Below are positions 53,881 through 62,513 of a stretch of 64,000 bases of DNA, in pieces. Position 1 is the stretch's first letter. Each line of letters starts with the position of its first letter. A program made the translations under genes and the position numbers. The notes beneath the pieces are model-generated. The model was given only the letters and a program-made list of their open reading frames with translations, searched no databases and was not told the origin of the DNA. The DNA is from Actinoplanes sp. TBRC 11911 (GTDB taxonomy: Bacteria > Actinomycetota > Actinomycetes > Mycobacteriales > Micromonosporaceae): NCBI RefSeq assembly GCF_012933445.1, contig NZ_JABBNC010000035.1, forward strand, positions 1 to 64,000. The letters run 5' to 3'.

Positions 53881-55497
53881 TCAGCGCGCGACCTGGAACT
53901 GGTTCACGATCTCCTGCAATTCGCGGGACATCACCTGCAGGTTCTCCGCGGTCCGCTGCGCCTCGGCTACACCGTCGGCGGTGACCTGCGCCGACGTGGC
54001 GACCCCGGACACGCTCTGGGCGATCTGGCTGGACCCGGTGGCCGCCTCGACGATGTTGCGGCCCATCTCGTTCGTGGTGGCGGTCTGCTGCTCCACCGCC
54101 GCCGCGATCGTCGTGGAATGCTCGTTGACCTCCCCGATGATGCCGGTGATCCGGTCGATCGCGCCGATCGCCGCGTCGGTGTCCTGCTGGATCGCCGCGA
54201 CCCGGCGGGAGATGTCCTCGGTCGCCTTCGCGGTCTCCTGCGCCAGGTCCTTGACCTCGCTGGCCACCACCGCGAAGCCCTTGCCGGCCTCACCGGCGCG
54301 GGCCGCCTCGATGGTCGCGTTCAGCGCCAGCAGGTTGGTCTGCTCGGCGATCGAGGTGATCAGCTTGATCACCTCGCCGATCTCGGCGCTGGACCGGCCC
54401 AGCTGCCCGATGGTCTCGCCGGCCTGGCGTGCCGAGTCGACGCCGCTGGCGGCCACCCCGGCGGCGTTGGTGGCGCTGCCGGAGATCTCCCGGATCGCCG
54501 CGTTCATCTCCTCGGTGCCCGCGGCCACCGTCTGCACGCTGCTCGACACCTGTTCGGCGGCGGACGCCACGCGCTCCGACTCGGCGGACGCGTCACCCGC
54601 GGCGTTCGCGATGCGGCCCGAGGCGGCGGTGAGTTCGTGGGAGGCGCCGGCGAGCGTACGGCTGTGGTCGTTGATCCGGTTGAAGGTGCTCAGCAGCACG
54701 TCGAGGGTGCTGTTCACCGCCCGGCCCATGCTGCCCAGCTCGTCGCGGCTGGTGTCCGGTGCCCGCACGGTGAGGTTCTTGGCGGCGACCTCGCGCAGGG
54801 TCCGCTCGGTGACTGCGAGCGGCCCGGTGATGCTGCGGGTGACCAGCACCGCGAGCAGCGCCGCCAGGAAAACCGCCAGGGCCCCTGCGACGATCATGAA
54901 GGTGCGGGCGGTGGCCGCAGCCGCGACGGCATCGGCCTGCGCAACGTCCGCTTCCTCGGTCGCCATGCGGGTGAGCTGGTCCACCGCTTCGATGATCGTG
55001 GACATCAGCGCGACGGTCTCACCGGAGACCCGCCGGCCGGCCTCGGCGACGGCCCGCGCGTTGTTCTGCCGGAAGCCGTTGACGATCTCGGTGTCCAGGG
55101 TCATGAACTGCTTGAACGTGTCCGAGGCCGTGGTCACGGCGGCCTGCTGCTCGCCGGTCAGCGGGTCGGCCTGGAGCGTGCGGATGTCCTCGTCGAACGC
55201 GGTGGCCTGGGCCAGGAAGGTCTTACGCTGGCCCGAGGTGTCCGAGGTGGCGTCCCGCTCGCCGCGCAGGATGTCGAAGGCGTACCCGTTCTGCAGGCCG
55301 TTGACGTCGGCGATGCGGTACTTCAGAACGTTCGCGTCCTTGCGCAGATCGGTGGCGGTGGCGAGGTGGTCGACCTCGGTGTTGGCCTTCTGCTGGCCGT
55401 ACAGCCCGATCCCGAGCGCCACGAGCATGCAGACGCACACCCCGGTGAAGGCGGCGGCGAGGCGTACCCCGATCTTGATGTTGCTGATGAATCCCAT
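53881..55497 (-). CDS. methyl-accepting chemotaxis protein
   Basis: 538 aa. Short cytoplasmic start, helix 1 about 10-31 (LAAAFTGVCVCMLVALGIGL), four-helix-bundle sensor about 32-185, helix 2 about 190-212 (FMIVAGALAVFLAALLAVLV), HAMP about 212-265, then a long signalling coiled coil whose hairpin tip is the conserved EQTNLLALNATIEAARAGEA block. The start is ATG 55497 with GAGGC upstream. No che genes are in the window. It may sense a small ligand or report to a Flp-pilus-linked system, which is speculation. Confidence 0.92.
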   Translation of the reverse strand: MGFISNIKIGVRLAAAFTGVCVCMLVALGIGLYGQQKANTEVDHLATATDLRKDANVLKYRIADVNGLQNGYAFDILRGERDATSDTSGQRKTFLAQATAFDEDIRTLQADPLTGEQQAAVTTASDTFKQFMTLDTEIVNGFRQNNARAVAEAGRRVSGETVALMSTIIEAVDQLTRMATEEADVAQADAVAAAATARTFMIVAGALAVFLAALLAVLVTRSITGPLAVTERTLREVAAKNLTVRAPDTSRDELGSMGRAVNSTLDVLLSTFNRINDHSRTLAGASHELTAASGRIANAAGDASAESERVASAAEQVSSSVQTVAAGTEEMNAAIREISGSATNAAGVAASGVDSARQAGETIGQLGRSSAEIGEVIKLITSIAEQTNLLALNATIEAARAGEAGKGFAVVASEVKDLAQETAKATEDISRRVAAIQQDTDAAIGAIDRITGIIGEVNEHSTTIAAAVEQQTATTNEMGRNIVEAATGSSQIAQSVSGVATSAQVTADGVAEAQRTAENLQVMSRELQEIVNQFQVAR

Positions 55498-55712
55498 GGC
55501 AGCCTCACACTCGGAACGTGGCGACGACGGTGACGGTCGCGGCGACCACCGTCTTGGCCGGCCGGCCACGGTGGCCGACGTGGGCGGTCGGCGACTTCCG
55601 TGAGATCGTGATCGCGAACCCGTTTCCGCCGGGCGCGGCCATGGTCACCACATTAGGAGCCGTTCCCCCTTTCGGGGCGAAGTCTGGCAAACAGGAGATA
55701 ACGACAGACCTT

Positions 55713-56480
55713 ATGACGTACGCGATTTTCCCCGGCACCCCGGACTCGCCGGTGATCCTGCACGTGCCGCACGCGTCCCGTTCGGTCGCCGGTGCGGAGT
55801 TCACGATCTCGCCGTCCGAGGTGGCCACCGAACTCGATCATCTGACCGACGCGTACACCGACATGATCGCCCGGCAGGCGGCCGGCGCGTCGGCGTCCCG
55901 GCCGTGGATCTTCGAGAACCGGCTGTCGCGGCTCGTCGTCGACCCGGAACGCTTTCCGGACGAGAGCGAGGAGATGCGGGCCGTCGGGATGGGCGCGGTG
56001 TATACGCACGGTTACGCCCGGCGCCGGTTGCGCTCCGATGATCCGGTACGCGATGAGGCCCTGCTCCGGACGCATTTCCGGCCGTACGCCGCGGCGATGA
56101 CCGATCTGGTCGGCGAACGGCTCGCCGCTACCGGGCGGGCGGTGGTGATCGACGTGCATTCGTATCCGGCGGTGGCGTTGCCGTACGAGCTGCACGCTTC
56201 GGGGCCGCGCCCGGAGATCTGTCTGGGATCCGACGCGTTCCACACGCCGCCGGTGCTGCTCGAAGCGGCGTCCACCGCTTTTTCCCGATTTAAGCGATAT
56301 GTCAACAGCCCGTTCGCCGGGGCGTACGTGCCGCTGGCGCACTACCGCCGCTCGCCCGAGGTGACGGCGCTGATGATCGAGATCCGCCGCGACCAGTACA
56401 TGATCGAGCCCGCCGGCGCCCCCACGGCCGGCCTGGACGTGGTGGCAGCGGCCCTGGCGCATCTGGTCGACGCCGCGTAA
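55713..56480 (+). CDS. N-formylglutamate amidohydrolase-family protein
   Basis: 255 aa. Motifs of the FGase family: ILHVPHASRSV near the start, LDHLTDAYTDMIARQ, ENRLSRLVVDPERF, VVIDVHSYPAVALP (metal His) and LMIEIRRDQYM. It hydrolyses N-formyl amino acids, usually in histidine breakdown, but no hut genes are near. The ATG at 55713 has AGGAG 15 bases upstream, a long spacing; a further GTG at 55518 is in frame but the extension looks non-coding. Confidence 0.88.
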   Translation: MTYAIFPGTPDSPVILHVPHASRSVAGAEFTISPSEVATELDHLTDAYTDMIARQAAGASASRPWIFENRLSRLVVDPERFPDESEEMRAVGMGAVYTHGYARRRLRSDDPVRDEALLRTHFRPYAAAMTDLVGERLAATGRAVVIDVHSYPAVALPYELHASGPRPEICLGSDAFHTPPVLLEAASTAFSRFKRYVNSPFAGAYVPLAHYRRSPEVTALMIEIRRDQYMIEPAGAPTAGLDVVAAALAHLVDAA

Positions 56481-56591
56481 CGGTTGGTCGCTCGGCCCTG
56501 CGTCGTCGCCTCCTGACGTCACGGCCGGGTTGATCGCCGCGGCGGCTGCCCCGGCCGCCGCTTTGGCCGTCGGGCCTAGACGAGTAAGGCC

Positions 56592-56677
56592 GTAGGCGAG
56601 TCGGTGGCTGTAGGCGAGTCGGTGGCTGTAGCCGAGTCAGTGGCTGTAAGCGAGTCAGTGGCTGTAAGCGAGTCAGC
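56592..56677. repeat. 18-bp tandem repeat, five copies
   Basis: GTAGGCGAGTCGGTGGCT and close variants start every 18 bases at 56592, 56610, 56628, 56646 and 56664. The period is a multiple of three, so open frames run through it, but no start or domain supports a gene. Confidence 0.85.
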
Positions 56678-56858
56678 GATCTGATCGCCGTCCGTCCGCC
56701 AGCCCCCGGCCACCCCTCTCGCATATCCGACATTTCCCGAGATTTGCCGGATCGGCCGGGCCGCCGGACAGGCGGTCTCGGAGCGCGCCCCGCACGGCGC
56801 TTCCATTCCGTGAGACGGGCGACCGCCTGCTGAGACCCGCGCCCGCATCATGGACCCG

Positions 56859-57000
56859 GCGTCCGCAATGTGGGATCAGCGTCCATTGTAGAGAGTATCT
56901 TTGTCACGTAACGAGGCTTTCGCCCGGCAGGTTTTTCCGGCCGAATGTGAACCTTGGAGAGTTATGGCTCGTATGTGGGCGCAACTCTCCAAGGTTCACA
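56859..57000 (+). repeat. composite repeat B-A, copy 6 (box B plus hairpin A6)
   Basis: Box B (56859-56895) begins GCGTCCGCAATGTGGGAT; hairpin A6 (56946-57000) has arms TGTGAACCTTGGAGAGTT / AACTCTCCAAGGTTCACA around a 19-base loop starting ATGGCTCGTATGTGGGCG. The spacer is 50 bases. The hairpin is base-for-base identical to A5 read on the other strand. Confidence 0.88.
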
Positions 57001-57157
57001 AAATCCATGATGTGGCCGGGGTGTCCCACATGGCGGGACAACCCGGCCGCGAACGAATCGCCACAGCGCCTCAGCTCCGGCACCACCGGCCACACCGTGA
57101 CCAGGTCACTCACCGCCTACCACCACGGTTAGGACTTAATCGGCAGATCAGGGTCCG

Positions 57158-57637
57158 CTAGGCGGCCTCGAGGATATCGACCCGCACCGGGCCGACCGTC
57201 AGCACGCCGTCGTCGAGGGGCGTGCAGCGGATGCCGCCCTTGCCGCGGAGCTGCCGGAACGCGCCCGGGGCGACCATCACGTCCATCCACGCGCACGGAT
57301 TCGCCCGGCGGTTCACCCGGAAGCGGATCGGCCCGGAACCCGAGTCGAGAACCAGCACCGACCCGACGAGCGCGTCCACGTCCACGCCGTTGAGCAGGAC
57401 GTTCCGGCGTACCTGGGCCAGCCCCACCCCGGGCGGCAGCGACTCCTGGGCGATCATCGTGACGCTCGCATCCTTGTGCGCCCGATGGTTGAAATAACGA
57501 TCCCCGAGGATGCCCAACCCGGCCCGGACGTGCACCTCATCGACCAGCTCACCCGCTGGGGCGGGCGCCGGCCCGTCGCTCGGTCGCCCCTCCAGCCGGT
57601 GAACGGGCGAGGCGAGTAACTCCACGATCGACGGCAC
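57158..57637 (-). CDS. MOSC domain protein
   Basis: 159 aa, a single MOSC domain as found in molybdenum-cofactor sulfurases and YiiM-like proteins: GLGILGDRYFNHRAHKDASV, VRRNVLLNGVDVDALVG and the conserved Cys in NPCAWMDVMV, which would handle sulfur or bind cofactor. Such stand-alone MOSC proteins act on N-hydroxylated compounds or cofactor sulfur transfer. GTG start 57637; no obvious operon partner. Confidence 0.88.
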   Translation of the reverse strand: MPSIVELLASPVHRLEGRPSDGPAPAPAGELVDEVHVRAGLGILGDRYFNHRAHKDASVTMIAQESLPPGVGLAQVRRNVLLNGVDVDALVGSVLVLDSGSGPIRFRVNRRANPCAWMDVMVAPGAFRQLRGKGGIRCTPLDDGVLTVGPVRVDILEAA

Positions 57638-57823
57638 CCGCGCGAGTTTAACGACCCCTCAGCCGGCGGCCAGTGATCTGCGCTACCTACTGGCCGAAAG
57701 TGAACACCTACAAACCTGTGGGTGAAGACCGTCATACCGGTCAGTTGCGCGAGTTTGGGAAGATCGCAAGTCGCCCCGTCGTTCCGATCTTGGATGCCGG
57801 GGAGCCTGAGGGGGAGAGGCGCC

Positions 57824-58612
57824 ATGAGCCTGTTGCAGAGGGAACCGGATACTCGCGTACGTCCGCCGGCGCCGCCCACCCCGCAACATGGACCGTGGCG
57901 CCGCGCCCTTTTGGAACTCGCGCTGGTGGCGGTGCTTTTCCTGGCGTACAAGGTGGGACGGATCGCGGCCGCCGGACACGTCGAAGAGGCGATGAACAAC
58001 GCGGCGACGGTCTGGCATCTCGAACGATTGCTACACCTGCCAAGTGAATACGGCCTGCAGCACGCGGTCCTCGGACACCACTGGCTTGTCAAGATTGCCA
58101 ACTGCTACTACGCGTATGTCCACTTTCCGGTGACGGCCATCACTCTGATCTGGCTGTATGTGTGGCGGCCGCAACACTACATCCGGATCCGGCGCACCCT
58201 GGCCTGGCTGACCGGCGCCGCACTGGCGGTGCACCTGCTCATGCCGCTGGCGCCGCCGCGGATGATCGCCGCGTTCGGCATGGTCGACACCGGACGCGTC
58301 TTCGGGCCGTCGGTCTACGGATCACCGAACGGCGACACCCTCACCAACCAGTACGCCGCGATGCCGTCGCTGCATGTCGGGTGGGCGATTGTGATCGCGA
58401 TGGCGTTCATCGGCGCCACCCGCTCCAAGTGGCGGTGGCTCTGGGTGGCGCACCCGATCCTCACGCTCGCCGTGGTGCTGGTGACCGGCAACCATTACTG
58501 GCTCGATGCGATCGTGGTCACCCTGCTGCTCGGCATCGTGCTGGCCCTGCAGGGCGCGTGGCGCACCACACACGTGACAAGCATCCCCAAGCCCCGCGTC
58601 CACCAAGGCTAA
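57824..58612 (+). CDS. PAP2-superfamily membrane phosphatase
   Basis: 262 aa with about six membrane helices and the PAP2/inositol-phosphotransferase catalytic motifs: MPSLHVGWAIVIAMAF (phosphatase motif 2, His) and GNHYWLDAIVVTLLLG (motif 3, His and Asp). The acidic lipid or isoprenoid phosphate it handles is unknown. GGGGGAGAGG precedes ATG 57824. Its stop overlaps that of the convergent peptidase gene. Confidence 0.9.
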   Translation: MSLLQREPDTRVRPPAPPTPQHGPWRRALLELALVAVLFLAYKVGRIAAAGHVEEAMNNAATVWHLERLLHLPSEYGLQHAVLGHHWLVKIANCYYAYVHFPVTAITLIWLYVWRPQHYIRIRRTLAWLTGAALAVHLLMPLAPPRMIAAFGMVDTGRVFGPSVYGSPNGDTLTNQYAAMPSLHVGWAIVIAMAFIGATRSKWRWLWVAHPILTLAVVLVTGNHYWLDAIVVTLLLGIVLALQGAWRTTHVTSIPKPRVHQG

Positions 58613-59904
58613 CCGCAGGCGTCCAGACCTTGCAAAACCCCTTTCCGGTACGCCGATATCCGGTCGAACGCCGTGGGGCCGGCACCCTGTTCGGCGCGGC
58701 CGAAAGCAAGTAGCGCGGTGACCGCCTCGTCCAGGTCGCCGGGGGAGAGCCGCAGGTCGGTGTTGCCCTGCCGGGTGAGCAGGTCGTTGGTCCACGACCC
58801 GGCGAGGCAGTCGACCGCGAGCTGGCCGGCCCGGTCCCGGGTGGAGGCGCCGCGCCGGTCCTGCGCGGCCCGCGCGAACAGGTCGCCGAGCAGCATCCCG
58901 ACCGCGTTGTCGCCGATCCGCCGGTACAGCGTCGGGCCGAGCTCGCTGTTGTCGAACGCCACGAAGTCACCGTCCGGGCAGTAGAACGCGCGGCCGCCCG
59001 CCGACGAGTCCGGTTGCGGGCAGGCCGGCGGGGCGGACGCGTCGAACGCCCGCACCGGCAGGTCGGTCCACTGCGCGGCGGCGAGGGCCGGGAACGTCCG
59101 GCGCCAATACTCCTGGGCGTCGTTCGCGAGCAGGTTCACCGCGTCGGCGTACGGGAGATCACCGCCCCTGGCTTCGTCGGCCGGATTGAGGAAAGGGATC
59201 TCGGTGACCGGCAGGTTGTCCGCCGCGTAGCCGGCGCAGGTCTCCGGCCCCTGCTCGACGCCGTCCTGCAGCGCGCGCACCCGGTCGAACGCGTTGCCGT
59301 GCGCCTGATCCGCGGTCGCCGACGTGCCCGGCTGGTCGCGCAGCATGAGCAGACCGGCGATCGTGTTGTCGAGCTGCGCCGCGGTGACGTCGCGGAACGC
59401 CGGCGACCGGCCGTTGAGCACGTCGCCGAGCCACGCGCCGGCGTAGCAGTCGGCCTGCTGCTCCAGCACGACGGTCGGTTCCCGGGTGCGGCCGAGCCGG
59501 GTCTGGACCGCGTGCCCGTACTCGTGCGCCATGACCACGCCGACCAGCAGCGGACCGTAGGTGGACTCGAGCTGCGGGACGAGGTTCTGCGCGTCCCAGG
59601 CGATGAAGTCACCGGACGTGCAGTAGAAGGCGTTCGGCTGGTATTGCGACGGCTGACCACCGCAGTCCGGCGGCAGATGCGTTTCCGTGTACGGGAAATA
59701 GCCGCCCCGGACCGCCTCGAACCGCGCGCCGCCGCCGACGTCCGGGAAGTTGTCACCCCAGAAGCGCTCGACGTCGCGCAGCGAGCGGGTGACCGTGTCG
59801 GAGCCCTTGGCCGGCGCCGGGGACGGGGAGTCGTCCGGCAGGATCGCGCAGCCGGCCGTGAGCGCGGCCGCCATGGCGACCGTGACCAGTGCTTTCGCTC
59901 TCAT
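58609..59904 (-). CDS. putative neutral zinc metallopeptidase lipoprotein with a second, degenerate peptidase repeat
   Basis: 431 aa. Lipoprotein signal with lipobox LTAGC (Cys19). The first unit (about 40-250) is a YpfJ-like zinc peptidase: AFYCTSGDFIAWD, active site HEYGH (127-131) and third ligand region LEQQADCYAGAWLGDVL (147-163). The second half (about 285-431) repeats the pattern, AFYCPDGDFVAFD ... LAVDCLAGSWTNDLL, but in place of HEYGH it has GDLFA, so it cannot bind zinc. It looks like an internal duplication whose second copy lost catalysis. AGGGAG lies before ATG 59904. Confidence 0.88.
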   Translation of the reverse strand: MRAKALVTVAMAAALTAGCAILPDDSPSPAPAKGSDTVTRSLRDVERFWGDNFPDVGGGARFEAVRGGYFPYTETHLPPDCGGQPSQYQPNAFYCTSGDFIAWDAQNLVPQLESTYGPLLVGVVMAHEYGHAVQTRLGRTREPTVVLEQQADCYAGAWLGDVLNGRSPAFRDVTAAQLDNTIAGLLMLRDQPGTSATADQAHGNAFDRVRALQDGVEQGPETCAGYAADNLPVTEIPFLNPADEARGGDLPYADAVNLLANDAQEYWRRTFPALAAAQWTDLPVRAFDASAPPACPQPDSSAGGRAFYCPDGDFVAFDNSELGPTLYRRIGDNAVGMLLGDLFARAAQDRRGASTRDRAGQLAVDCLAGSWTNDLLTRQGNTDLRLSPGDLDEAVTALLAFGRAEQGAGPTAFDRISAYRKGVLQGLDACG

Positions 59905-60037
59905 CCCCGGAACTCCCTGTCGCCGATGCGTGCCCCGCCATTGTGCAACCGGGCTTCCACCCCCGCCGGCGGCCATGATTCGGTCAGGCGGTCTTTCGGG
60001 GCAGCGCGGATCCGGCCGGGCGACGAGGATCGGGCGC

Positions 60038-60787
60038 ATGCGTATCGCCGTGCTCGCCGACATCCACGCGAACCTCCCGGCCCTCGAGGCCGTCCTCGCC
60101 GAGATCGAGCAGCTCGGCGACGTCGACCGCATCGTCGCGCTGGGCGACATCGCCGCCGGCCCGATGCCGGCGCCGACTCTCGATCTACTGGCCTCGCTCG
60201 GAGAACGAGTCGTGTGGGTGCACGGCAACGGGGAACGGGAACTGGTGTCCGGGTTCGACGGCGAGCCGGTGCCGGACGGGCCCGCGGGCGACACCGTGCG
60301 CGCGTGCGTGCCGCTGCTGACCCGGCGGCATCGCGACCTCATGGACGGTCTGCCGATGACCGTCACCCTGGAGGCCGACGGTCTGGGGCCGGTGCTGTTC
60401 TGCCACGCGACCCCGCGCCGCGACGACGAGATGATCCTGGTGGACTCGCCGATGTCGCGCTGGGAGAGGGTGCTGGACGGGGTCCCCGCGCCGGTCGTGG
60501 TGTGCGGGCACACCCACATGCCGTACGACCGGCTGGTCAACGGGCGCCGCGTGGTCAACCCGGGCAGCGTCGGCATGGCGTACGGGCCGCCCGGGGCGTA
60601 TTGGGCGGTCCTCGGTCCGCGGGTGGAGCTGCGCCGGACCGGGTACGACGTGACCGCCGCCGTCGCACGGATCTCCGCCGCCGACTACCCCGGTGCCGCC
60701 GCATGGGCGTCGGAGTACGTGCTTCACCCGTACGGCGACGCGGCGGCCCTGGCCGAGTTCACCAAGCTGGCTGGATCAGGACTGTAA
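60038..60787 (+). CDS. calcineurin-like metallophosphoesterase
   Basis: 249 aa YfcE/MPPE-type phosphodiesterase with a two-metal site: LADIHANLPALEAV, ALGDIAAGP, VHGNGERE, FCHATPRRDDE and VCGHTHMPYDR. The substrate is unknown (cyclic or linear phosphodiesters are typical). GAGG before ATG 60038. Ends overlap the convergent DUF1648 gene by 12 bases. Confidence 0.9.
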   Translation: MRIAVLADIHANLPALEAVLAEIEQLGDVDRIVALGDIAAGPMPAPTLDLLASLGERVVWVHGNGERELVSGFDGEPVPDGPAGDTVRACVPLLTRRHRDLMDGLPMTVTLEADGLGPVLFCHATPRRDDEMILVDSPMSRWERVLDGVPAPVVVCGHTHMPYDRLVNGRRVVNPGSVGMAYGPPGAYWAVLGPRVELRRTGYDVTAAVARISAADYPGAAAWASEYVLHPYGDAAALAEFTKLAGSGL

Positions 60788-61933
60788 CGCCGGGATCAGC
60801 GCGGCGGCCGCGACGAGGACGAGCACGCCGGCCATGATGACGATGCCCCAGGGGTTGCCGAAGTTGACCGTCCAGCCGAAGCCGACGCGCTTCTGCACCA
60901 TGAGCGCGGGATCGTCGCGGTTGACGTAGAGGATGCCCGCCCGCCAGTGCCGGTCGTCGTCGGTGTGCTCGGCCACCCGGACCGGCCGGGCCGCCCCGGG
61001 CGTCTCCGGCCGCGCCGCTGAGCCGGCCCGCGCGGGCTGGGTCGCGGTGTCGACGCGGCTGCCGCCCTGGCCCGTGCGGACCGCGACGACCAGCACGTAT
61101 GCGACCGCGAGCAGCGGCACGAGGAGCATTCCGGTGGTCGTCCACGGGCCGGGCACGTCACCCCGCCAGATGGCTGTGAACGCCAGCAGGAAGTTCACGT
61201 TCACCGCGGCCGCCAGCACCAGCAGGGCTCGTCCGACGCGGCGCAGGAAGATCCGGTGCTGGGCGGCCGAGCGCTGCGGATCGGACGGCTCCAGATCGGC
61301 CCGCGAGCGGTACGACCAGGCGAGCAGGCCGACGATGAGCAGCGTGACCACGACCTCGATCAGTAACGGCGTGGCGACCACCCACGGTGACTTCGTCTGC
61401 CAGGCCACCACTTCGGACCCGTGGGTGCGTGACGGCACCCGCGCGGGCATGTCCGGGTAGAGCGCGATGCCGGCGCCGAGCGTGACCAACGGCAGCAGCA
61501 ACGCCGGCACCGCCCACGCCCACGGGAGCCTCTCCGGCTCGGTGCGCAGCGACGTGTCGGCGGCGACGCGCTGGGGCACATCGCGGTACCAGGCGCCGGC
61601 CGCCTTGGCCCGGGTGATCTCGCGGCGGGCGCGCAGGTAGAAGAACGTCACCAGCGCCAGCAGCACGACCGTGGGGACAAGCCCGGTGACGGCGGAATCG
61701 CGGTCGCCGCCGGCCAGCCCGAGGATCACCGCCACCACCAGCGCGATCAGTCCACTCGCGACGATCCGGGTGCGGAACGCGCCGACCTGCCGGGCGATCG
61801 TGGCGTCGCCCGCGTGCCGGGTGGGCACCCGCACACCGAACGGCAGGGTCGGGCGCTGCAGCAACGGCATCACCCACGCGGAACCGGCGACCGAGAGCAC
61901 CGCGACGACGCTCCCGGCAACAACCACCATCAC
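60776..61933 (-). CDS. DUF1648/DUF5808-type membrane protein
   Basis: 385 aa with about seven membrane helices. The central GAGIALYPDMPARVPSRTHGSE is the DUF1648 signature, and the end RHWRAGILYVNRDDPALMVQKR then GFGWTVNFGNPWGI is the DUF5808 signature. Biochemical role unknown. The gene overlaps the GntR gene by 4 bases (ATGA), a pairing common in Gram-positives where the GntR protein represses it together with itself. Confidence 0.88.
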   Translation of the reverse strand: MMVVVAGSVVAVLSVAGSAWVMPLLQRPTLPFGVRVPTRHAGDATIARQVGAFRTRIVASGLIALVVAVILGLAGGDRDSAVTGLVPTVVLLALVTFFYLRARREITRAKAAGAWYRDVPQRVAADTSLRTEPERLPWAWAVPALLLPLVTLGAGIALYPDMPARVPSRTHGSEVVAWQTKSPWVVATPLLIEVVVTLLIVGLLAWSYRSRADLEPSDPQRSAAQHRIFLRRVGRALLVLAAAVNVNFLLAFTAIWRGDVPGPWTTTGMLLVPLLAVAYVLVVAVRTGQGGSRVDTATQPARAGSAARPETPGAARPVRVAEHTDDDRHWRAGILYVNRDDPALMVQKRVGFGWTVNFGNPWGIVIMAGVLVLVAAAALIPALQS

Positions 61934-62328
61934 GACTCCTCCGATTCTTCGCCGAACGTCGCCAGCACCGTGCGGCAGATGTCCAGGATGTCGTCGCGGG
62001 TCAGGCCGCGCGCCGTGGCCTCGGCGAGCAGGGTGGTCGCCCGGCCCGTCCAGTCCGCGACGAACTCCGGCTCGGCCGGGCCCGAACTCGCGTCCCGCGA
62101 GACGACGGCGCCGGACTTCCGGTTGATCCGCAACAGCCGCTGCCGGCGCAGCAGGTCGTACGCCTTGTTGACGGTGTGGAAGTTGATGCCGAAGTCGGTG
62201 GCCAGCGCCCGGGTGGACGGAAGCGGACTGCCCTCCTTCAGGGCCCCGGTCGCGATCGCCTCGACCACGCGGTCCCGAAGCTGCTGGTAGATCGGCACGT
62301 CGCCGTCCGGGTCCACCTCGATGATCAC
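61930..62328 (-). CDS. GntR-family regulator (YtrA-like)
   Basis: 132 aa. Winged-helix GntR domain (VPIYQQLRDRVVEAIATGAL, then STRALATDFGINFHTVNKAYDLLRRQRLL) with only a short helical tail, typical of the YtrA subfamily that controls small transport or membrane operons. GTG 62328 follows GGAGCG. It is first in a two-gene unit with the DUF1648 protein. A palindrome at 62345-62367 is the likely operator. Confidence 0.9.
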   Translation of the reverse strand: MIIEVDPDGDVPIYQQLRDRVVEAIATGALKEGSPLPSTRALATDFGINFHTVNKAYDLLRRQRLLRINRKSGAVVSRDASSGPAEPEFVADWTGRATTLLAEATARGLTRDDILDICRTVLATFGEESEES

Positions 62329-62344
62329 GTAGGTCGCTCCCTCA

Positions 62345-62367
62345 CTGTTATACAAGTTATAGAACAG
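62345..62367 (-). promoter_or_regulatory. YtrA-type GntR operator and promoter region
   Basis: Imperfect palindrome with ends CTGTT and AACAG and inner TATA on both sides, AT-rich against the GC-rich background, 17 bases upstream of the gntR start. Confidence 0.6.
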
Positions 62368-62513
62368 ACCATCAGCGGTACGCAAGTGTCTGACATGGAC
62401 CAGAGCCGCTTGCCGAGTTCCTGCGGCCGGAATAGCGAAACGGGATCCGGCCTGGTCAGAGCCCGCATACACTCCTCGCGATTACTCTTCGTAACCCCTG
62501 AGGAAGGTCTCCC

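Larger units (their letters stand above)
56481..57157. other. gene-poor repeat island 5
   Basis: No supportable gene. Contains an 18-bp tandem repeat (56592-56677), composite repeat B-A copy 6 (56859-57000) and a further box-B-like stretch TCCATGATGTGG at 57004. The rest shows nothing I can name. Confidence 0.6.

Noticed and set aside
56581..56680. Thr-Asp-Ser repeat protein on the minus strand through the 18-bp repeats
   Set aside because: The 18-bp period is divisible by three, so any frame gives a repeat peptide. No start, domain or neighbour supports translation.
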